A stretch of 64,000 nt of DNA from Adiantum capillus-veneris (taxonomy: Eukaryota; Streptophyta; Polypodiopsida; Polypodiales; Pteridaceae). The stretch is from the NCBI GenBank assembly GCA_014529385.2, contig CM043957.1, positions 88,703,381-88,767,380 on the forward strand, given 5' to 3'. This document shows, one piece after another, positions 57,134-64,000 of the stretch. The notes under the pieces were generated by a model. It did no database searches. It was given only the letters and a program-made list of their open reading frames with translations, and had not been told where the DNA came from. The position numbers and the translations under genes are program-made. Position 1 is the first letter of the stretch; each line of letters starts with the position of its first letter.

Positions 57134-59521
57134 CCAGAAATGTCACCCTTTGTAGATGAAGACGCTGAGGATAGATTTAATCCCTATCAAAGATGGGGAG
57201 TACATGCCAAGGTACAAAATTGGAGGCAAAGGAAACAAATGGGTGAAGTAATCAGGACAATATTGCCCGAAGATTCAGAATGGATAGTCTTTCAAGATGA
57301 TAGCTATGTGGAATATGAAGAAGAAGAATAAGATGAATTAGATATCTTTCTTCCATAGATATTTCCAGCTCCTAATGAGTCTTCAGACGATAATTCAGAT
57401 ATCAGTTGTAAAGAACAAGTCAAAAAGATAAATCCAATCAAAATGGAAATAGATGAGGAAAACATCAAAACCCCTCCATCGTCCTCTACAACAATGCTCA
57501 AAGGTGTCACAAAGATTGGTGACATGACTATCCTTGACGTAGATGGGTTCACTCAAGAACAGGTATGGAAGCTTTTTGAGTTTATCTACAAATCAGCTTA
57601 TTACGGGATCCGCTACAAAGATCTTACACAAAGACAATCAGTGTCTATGATAATCGCTCGATTTAAAGGAAAGCTATGAGCATGGTGGGATGATCTAAGC
57701 ACAAATAGCAAAGCTTATATTATGCAAGGAAGAGCAGAAGGCCGCAAAAATTTTGATAATGTAATTTCATTATTCTTTGGAGCATTAGTCATCCAATTTT
57801 GGGGTCAACCAACAAAATACAAGAAAGGAATAGAGAAGCTTTTTTCAGGAGCAAACTATGTGACCTGACTCAGATTAAGAAATACCAACAACACATGCTG
57901 ATGTATCAATTTCCAGGTAGGCCCTTTCAAAGCAGAATACAAGCAATATTATATCAACTCATTCCCGGAGTCATTTGCAAATATGGTCAAAGAAAGAATC
58001 AAAGCAGCTTGCTTGCATCTTGACGAAAACATTTCTCTAGCACAAATCAACTCTATTGTGAATGAAGTTATTGATCTAGAATGTGTTAGGATAAGGGTTA
58101 AAAGGAAAATCAAGCAAGTAAAACGGTTCAACTCCAGTTTCTGCGATAAAGAGACAAAGGCCAAAACCTTTGGATGCAGAGACAAAACAAAGTACACCTG
58201 CAAGATCAAACACCGCAAAAATAAGTATGGTAAGAAATTGAAGGTAGCACGAAGGAAGAGTAAACTTAGCAAAGAAGAAAGGAAACAGGTAAGGTGATAC
58301 ATATGGAACAAACAAGGGCATATTTCTTCAGAATGTCATCAATGAAAGAGAAATTTTGGAAATGCAATACTCAGGGATAACTACGAATATGAGGTAATCT
58401 ACTACAATGTTTTGCAAACAAAAGATATCCCTCTTGCTCAATATACACAGTATGATTTCGATGAAGAACAATCAGGTGACAGTTTTACAAGTGAATCAGT
58501 TTTTTCTAACCACTCTGATGACCCAGAATATTTAGATGACAATCAACCAAGGCTTATCATCATGGTCAGAAAACCTTTTTCATTTCCTAAGCAAAAAGGT
58601 ATGTTTCTTCTAACTCTAATTCTAGTCCTAGTTCTTCAGATGAAACGAAATCATGGAAAAGTCAAGAGCCACCACTCAAGCTAAATCTCTCAAGAAAGGA
58701 GCAGCAAAGGTATACCCCTTTGCCTTTGTTCAGAAATATGGTAGAAGCCAATTCCATTGCTCAACAAGAAGAATGGAAGAGATTTATGCACCCTAGACTA
58801 CGATAAGCAGAGCCAAGCAATAGAGCTGAGGAGAGTTTTCACAAACCAAATGTGATGCAGAATCAAGCCTTGACTTCCAACTCACACCTCATGAACGAGG
58901 CCTCTTAATATATTCAAATCTGCAGTAAGAATGATAAAGCCATCTTAGAATCTATCCAGTAGGTAAATACCAAATGTGACCAATTGCATCAACAACTTTG
59001 TTTTGTAGAATCCCAACGAGCTATTGTCGATAATCTTGACCATGTGTTTGGAATAGTGCACCATTTGTCAGATTTGGCTGCCTTAGCACAAGTTGCTGCT
59101 ACATCTACTTCTGAATGGATCCCTGATAGAAATTTGAATGGTTGCAGCATAATTGATTTTGATCCAAGATATAACAAGGCCTTTTACTTTGAAGCATGGA
59201 TCATGTTTCATCAGGGAATTGGATGCTCTATGGGATTCAAGATCAGTAATCTCATACGTCAATCAAGCATTGGTCCCACAACATCTAACTCAACTGCTTT
59301 CCTACAGAATTACAATATCCTATGGTAATAATTCTTAAGGAAGAATCGACAATATTGTCTCTTCTAAATTGGCTCTTGAGCGTGCTAAAATGAAAATTAC
59401 CCTTTACTTGCATCCGCATCCTAATACTCATATTACCCTTGGTGCCACCGACATTATTTCACAACTTACTCCTTGCACCATTGCCACCGATTCTTGTATT
59501 CAATTTTGGTTGAATGGTGCT
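57134..59521 (+). pseudogene. Array unit 5: capsid-protease
   Basis: Acidic segment to 57552 with stops at 57329 and 57356. Core 57443-58023 in pieces, with a short deletion near 57897. Basic part 57983-58297 is open; TGA replaces the residue before the knuckle and its first and second Cys positions are altered. Spacer 58412-58684. Coiled coil and protease 58984-59328, with DSR at the active site and a short deletion near 59214. Confidence 0.75.
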
Positions 59522-60720
59522 CCAAAAATGTCATCCTTAGCAGATGAAGACGCTGAGGATGGATTTAATCCCTATCAAAAGATGGGAAGTAAATGCCCAG
59601 GTACAAAATTGGCAGCAAAGGAAACAAATGCGTGAAGTAATTAGGACAATATTGCCTGAAGATTCTGAATGGATAGTCTTTCAAGATGATAGCTGTGTGG
59701 ACTATGAAGAAGAAGAATTGGATGAATTAGATATCTTTCTTCCACAGATATTTCCAGCCCCTGATGAGTCTTCAGATGATAATTTAGATGTCAACTGTGA
59801 AGAAAAAGTCAAAAAGATAAATCCAATCAAAAAGGAAACAAATGAGGTAAAAGTCGAAACCCCTTCATCGTCCTCTACAACAATTCTCAAAGGTGTCACA
59901 AAGATTGGTGACATGATTATCCTTGACATAGATGGGCTCACTCAAGAATAGGTATGAAGGTTTTTGAGTTTATCTACAATTCAGCTCATTACCAAATCCA
60001 CTACAAAGATCTTACACAACGACAATCAATGTCTATGATAATCGCTGGATTTCAAGGAATGTTGCCAGTGTGGTGGGACGATCTACACACAGATAGCAAA
60101 GCTTATATTATGCAAGAAGGCCGCAAAAATTTCGATAATGTTATTTCATTATTATTTGCAGTACTAGTTATGCAATTTTTGGGGTCAACCAAAAAAATAC
60201 AAGAAAGGAATAAAGAAGCTTTTTTCAAGAGCAAACTATGTGACCTAACTCAGATTAAGAAATACCAACAGCACATGAGACATTTGATGTATCAATTTCC
60301 ACGTGGGTATTTCAAAGCAAAATACAAGCAATATTATATCAGCTCATTCCCCGAGTCATTTGAAAATCTGGTCAAAGAAAGAATCAAAGCAACTGGCTTG
60401 CATCTTGATGAAAACATTTCTCTAGCACAGATCAACTCTTTTGTGGATGAAGTTACTGATCTAGAATGTGCTAGGATAAGGGTTAAAAGGGAAATCAAGC
60501 AGGTGAAAGGGTTCAACTCTTGTTTTTGTGATAAAGAGACAAAGGCCAAAACCTTTGGATGCAGATACAAAACAAAGTGCACTTGCAAGATCAAACACCG
60601 CAAAAATAAGTATGGTAAGAAATTCAAAGTAGCACGAAGGAAGCGTAAAGTTAGCAAAGAAGAAAGGAAACGGGTAAGGTGCTACATATGTAACAAACAA
60701 GGGCATATTGCTCTAGAATG
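59522..60720 (+). pseudogene. Array unit 6: truncated, with the longest open capsid frame
   Basis: Acidic segment 59544-59951 is open to a TAG; a one-base deletion follows. Then 59954-60736 is open for 260 codons through the whole capsid core, basic domain and CCHC knuckle (CYICNKQGHIALEC, 60680-60721). Viral similarity ends right after the knuckle at about 60720, and the last residues and stop come from flanking DNA. This is the right edge of the locus. It is the least damaged capsid copy, yet it lacks its amino-terminal part in frame. Confidence 0.8.
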
Positions 60721-60803
60721 TTTTAAAAAATTATAGATATTTTGGCATTAATTAAATTAATCACACCCAATTGATTAACATAATTTAGTATGCTTCACAA
60801 AAT

Positions 60804-60872
<69 letters not shown>
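60804..60872. repeat. (GA)n microsatellite
   Basis: About 34 GA units, 85 bp right of the viral locus edge. Confidence 0.95.
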
Positions 60873-60876
<4 letters not shown>

Positions 60877-60999
60877 ATGGACGATACGACAAAAGATTAT
60901 TGTAACGTAAATTATACAAAATGTTTATGAATCATCTTTCAAAAAATTTCTACAGAAGTGTCATCCAATTCTAAGCCCATGGCTCCTAAATCAATAAAG

Positions 61000-61997
61000 A
61001 GAGAAATAGAATTGTTGTTTGTGGAGTGTTGGCTCCATCATCTTTGAATTCGTCATCCTCTATCTCATTATTATCATCATCATGGCAATCATCCTTGCTA
61101 AGATTGACGGTCATGGGATTTGAATCACCGATCTCTCTATCCTGTCTCCCCCTCATCCAAAGTAGTAGGTGGGAGAGGGTCAAAAATGCTCTTCACTTCA
61201 TTAGTGGCAAAAATGGTTCTCCCTCAAGGTGTTAGGGGAACTACGAACCAAAGTTTTGGTTGGTGTATTTTTGGGATATAGATGACCTATAGAAGAGAAG
61301 TTGAAAGTGAGTAACATTGGTATAATTAATATTACAAGCGAATAAGGGTAAAGAAGGTAGTCACTCACCTGCTCACAATTGCATGGAAAAACTAAATTTT
61401 CATACCTCCCCGTGTGATGCACACTAAAATCCACCATGTACAGGCCATTCTCATGCTGTCTAGACACATTTGCAAACCACTTGCACTCGAAGATGAAGGT
61501 ATGAAAGGTTCTAAAATTGACCTTTAGTACCCTTTCAATAGTCCCACAATACATGGATTCATCACCATCTGTGTCAAAGTTGCTAATGATGCCACATTCC
61601 ATGGTGGTTTGACACTCGTCAATGTGGCGTGTATAAAAGTGTCGACCCTTTGACCACATAGAGTTAAAGGAAAGGCGCTATAAGATTTTAAAAAATCTTT
61701 TATCAATTACAAAGATAAATTCAAGAAAAAACTATATAGTATGGTTTAAGTATATGAGTACTCTACCTTTGGTACACAACCTCGTGTATACTCCCATTCT
61801 TTGTCAGTGATGTTTTCTCCGTGTGCTTTTGCTTCGGTCATTCTCTCATGAATCAGCACTAATGAGATCTGGGAAACATGCAAGGTGTTGAGGCATTGGG
61901 GGTGCCCTCTTGTCTCCATGCGCTTGCTTCCATGCTTCTCTCTCTTGCAAATGCCTTGTTGGGTATTCAAGCCCGTGGCATCTGCCTGTGGAAACAC
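61000..61997 (-). pseudogene. CACTA (En/Spm)-associated DUF4216-like fragment with two introns
   Basis: Minus-strand text KGRHFYTRHIDECQTTMECG, YCGTIERVLKVNFRTF and FECKWF matches the DUF4216-type domain carried by plant CACTA transposons. Plausible exons: 61997-61767, 61677-61369 and from 61286 on. They are separated by GT-AG introns 61766-61678 (GTAGAG...TTATAG) and 61368-61287 (GTGAGTG...TCTATAG). After the second splice the text becomes VIYIPKIHQPKLWFVVPLTP, the expected continuation, then a TGA. Downstream acidic residues near 61030-61080 fit the usual tail. Stops and the missing transposase show a dead fragment. Confidence 0.65.
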
Positions 61998-62056
61998 CGC
62001 TTATAGCATGTAGATGAAACTTTAGTTACCTTTTGAGTTTGAATAGCGTGTCGATT

Positions 62057-62061
<5 letters not shown>

Positions 62062-62090
<29 letters not shown>
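62062..62090. repeat. (CT)n microsatellite
   Basis: About 14 CT units, 75 bp before the copia primer site. It may lie in the remains of that element's left LTR. Confidence 0.9.
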
Positions 62091-62093
<3 letters not shown>

Positions 62094-62176
62094 TTTATCT
62101 GCATAACCAGCTCCTTGCCATGGTTGCACGCTAGCATCCACCCTAGCTCCGACCCCCCATCACCTGGTATCAGAGC

Positions 62177-63325
62177 GAGGTGGTAAAGTATCTCCCTATT
62201 GGCCTTTCCTCTGGGCTTTGATGGCCCACTGGGTCTGGGTAAAACTAGAGTCGTCTAGAGGAATCCTTAAATTTGAAGATTTGTTTATTCTATTGGATTG
62301 ACTACTCAAGGTGATCTATTTTTTCCTCTTTGTTGAGCTGATGGTCTCTTTTACTTTTTGATTAATTTGGGTTTTGGGCTGTGTTCTTTATGAGTTTTTT
62401 GATACTTCTTTAGTATTGCTGGTTGGATTTTTCCTAAAAAAGTTTGTAGGATGTAAATCTAGTTTTGAATAGGAGAAATAATATGACTTAATTTTTTTTT
62501 AAATGAAAGTTACACAGTATTTGGGAATATGGCTTCATATTATATGTTGATGGGGGCCTTTTGGTCTTTCATTTGGATCAAAACTATTGAGCTTATCTAT
62601 TGGAATCGTCCTGTTGGTTGTCTTACCTTATTTTCGAGTCCATTTTGAGAGGAGTTAGGCATTGTGGTCTTTGACATGGTCGATTCTTAGGCATGGTAGT
62701 TGCATACTAGTTTTTGTCTTTCTTTTGACTTCAAATGAGAACTTATGGGTATGATCATTGGAATTGTAGAATCCTTTAAAGTAGGTCTATATGCATGAAC
62801 ATGATGTCTTGAAGATGCTTGTACATGACTAAGCATATAGGGCTAGTTTAATATACTTGTGTGGATCAATTTAGTGTACATGGGTTATTTATTGTTGACC
62901 TTACAAAGCATATATAGCTTTACTTTATTTTAGACCAAGATTGCCGGTTATGTAACCCTGATCATAGCTCATTGCCTATCGTCTTGACTGGTGGTATGGT
63001 CTTTTGGTCTTTGACCCTATGAAGAAATGTTGGGCTTTTTATACTTGCATAGTTTCTTGAAGTCATTCTTTTTGGGATGTATTATTTATGTATGCAATAC
63101 AAGGCTGGATATTTAGTTTGCCATCCCACAAGTTAGTAGATTTATGCATAGTCGATAGTCTAAGCATTGGTAGGATGTTAAAAGGGTCTTTTGCTACTTG
63201 AGTGGCACTTTACATCTTGGATTGTTTTATCCCAAGAGAGGATCGTTGCCGCCAGATTTTCATGCTTATTTTGAATTCAAATTGAGCTGGTTGTTATGAC
63301 ACATGAGTGTCCACAAGTGGTTTTT
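62177..63325. other. Noncoding interior of the copia remnant
   Basis: T-rich, TTTTGGTCTTT-type phrases recur (62558, 62999), but no frame or domain is visible. It could be leader sequence or unrelated DNA. Confidence 0.35.
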
Positions 63326-63329
63326 TTTT

Positions 63330-63731
63330 CATGCTTAGAAGTTCATGCAGATCATGGTTGAGCAAGAAGCAACCTACTATGGCCACTTCTAATTGTAAGA
63401 TGAGTACATGGCAGTCTTCATAACTGCAATTGAGTGTATATGGCTCAGAAACCTTATGGCTGGTTTGGGTGTTCGACATGACACTACCAACATGCTCTAC
63501 AATGATAGCTAGAGCGCATTGGCAATTGCAAGAAACATAAACTTTCATGCTTGCACAAAGCACATTGAGGTGCATTTTTACTATGTCAAGGAGAGACTCT
63601 TAAGAGGAGAGATAAACATGGCTTATGGGCCAACATAGGAAAACCATGCAGATCTATTCACAAAGGCATTGCCTCGTGAGAAGTTTGAAGATTTTTGCAA
63701 AGCTTTGGGCTTGCTTCCCTTTGTGGATTGA
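63330..63731 (+). pseudogene. Copia RNase H C-terminal fragment
   Basis: Text WLSKKQPTMATS (63356 on), ECIWLRNLMAGLGVRHDTTN (63431 on), SALAIARNINFHACTKHIEV (63516 on) and ENHADLFTKALPREKFEDF (63642 on) is the end of a copia RNase H. There are stops within the DSQSA position and at 63638, and one shift near 63395. The frame ends at TGA 63729-63731. Same family as the antisense piece at 1000-1300. Confidence 0.75.
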
Positions 63732-63796
63732 TCATGTCCTTAGAGCATGACACTTTCGTATACACTATGTGCTACCTCTTGTACTGTATCACTCTC

Positions 63797-63806
63797 AGGG
63801 GGGTTT
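63797..63806 (+). other. Copia polypurine tract
   Basis: AGGGGGGTTT directly before the TGTTACC start of the LTR. Confidence 0.6.
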
Positions 63807-64000
63807 TGTTACCATAGATGTGGTAGTGATGTATGTGAATACACTTAGGACCGTCAGGACAATTTTTCCCTCACTAGGAGGTTTTTTTTTTTCCTCATGC
63901 ATTGTATATACGCCCATCACTCTCTCTAGGGCTAACTCACCTTCTATTTGTGCACCAAGAAATATACTCTTTCTTGTGTACCTTGAACTTCTTCATATTC
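63807..64000 (+). repeat. 3' LTR of the copia remnant (cut by window end)
   Basis: Starts TGTTACCATAGATGTGG after the polypurine tract. 194 bp are present and the end is outside the window. Confidence 0.55.

Larger units (their letters stand above)
47555..60720 (+). repeat. Tandem array of a 2.4-kb caulimovirid capsid-protease segment (5 full + 1 partial)
   Basis: Units begin at 47555, 50059, 52257, 54734, 57134 and 59522; lengths are 2504, 2198, 2477, 2400, 2388 and about 1199 bp. Every junction joins protease text ending NGTP (or NGAP) to capsid-ORF text starting MSPFA or a close variant. This removes the protease-RT linker, RT, RNase H, intergenic region, movement protein and the first part of the capsid ORF. 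The first unit alone enters from natural upstream sequence. Parental sequences at the breakpoints share only CC. Each unit carries its own stops and indels. Confidence 0.93.
62165..64000 (+). mobile_element. Internally deleted Ty1/copia element, runs off window
   Basis: Primer site TGGTATCAGAGC (62165-62176), then 1.15 kb with no coding support, then the pol tail, polypurine tract and start of a right LTR. Gag, protease, integrase and RT are missing, so most of the interior is deleted or replaced. The left LTR cannot be delimited. It must end at about 62162. Confidence 0.65.

Overview
The window looks like nuclear DNA of a land plant with a large, repeat-rich genome. It is AT-rich and contains nested LTR retrotransposons whose primer sites match plant initiator tRNA-Met and tRNA-Asp. 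It also holds a long block of endogenous caulimovirid (plant pararetrovirus) DNA, CACTA-type and MITE-like DNA transposon remnants, and one GC-rich plant A-type cytochrome P450 gene with the usual single phase-0 intron. Nothing fixes the species. I saw no tRNA, rRNA or CRISPR array. The P450 is the only intact host-type gene I can support.

Layout. 1-1300: decayed Ty3/gypsy RNase H-integrase (+) and a Ty1/copia RNase H scrap (-). 4300-10200: a degraded accessory region with a transposase-like pseudogene (+), a histone H3/CENH3-like pseudogene with a long basic amino-terminal region (+), and an unrecognised pseudogene on the opposite strand. 12336-28660: a LINE-ORF1-like frame (DUF4283 type) split by a 14.6 kb Ty3/gypsy element (12677-27306, target duplication CAAAC). 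The gypsy element is itself split by a 5.6 kb Ty1/copia element (17312-22874, target duplication AAGAC). The gypsy element has gag, zinc knuckles and protease but no reverse transcriptase or integrase. The copia element has one uninterrupted gag-pol frame with suspicious changes at catalytic positions. 29214-29503: a Harbinger/Tourist-like MITE just upstream of the P450. 29840-31787: the P450, whose intron holds a 46-bp foldback. 33250-33720: end of a chromovirus-type gypsy element (-). 36100-36850: microsatellites.

37170-60720 is one large caulimovirid-derived locus. The left block (about 37172-44687) reads leftward and covers more than one genome turn: protease, RT, RNase H, intergenic region with tRNA-Met primer site, movement protein, capsid, protease, RT. 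It meets head to head, at about 44688, a right block reading rightward: RT, RNase H, promoter and primer site, movement protein. The right block then runs into five full copies and one truncated copy of a roughly 2.4 kb capsid-to-protease segment, in direct tandem and sharing one deletion junction. The locus therefore has seven capsid and seven protease copies, but only three RT and two movement-protein copies. All are damaged.

60804-64000: a GA microsatellite, a CACTA-type DUF4216-like fragment with two recognisable introns (-), and a largely deleted Ty1/copia element (+) that runs off the window.

How the parts relate: most of the window is layered insertion and decay. The P450 is the only likely expressed gene. 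The virus block, with its inverted and tandem structure, is the most unusual feature and is a plausible small-RNA source. The long amino-terminal-tail H3-like pseudogene is the second most unusual.
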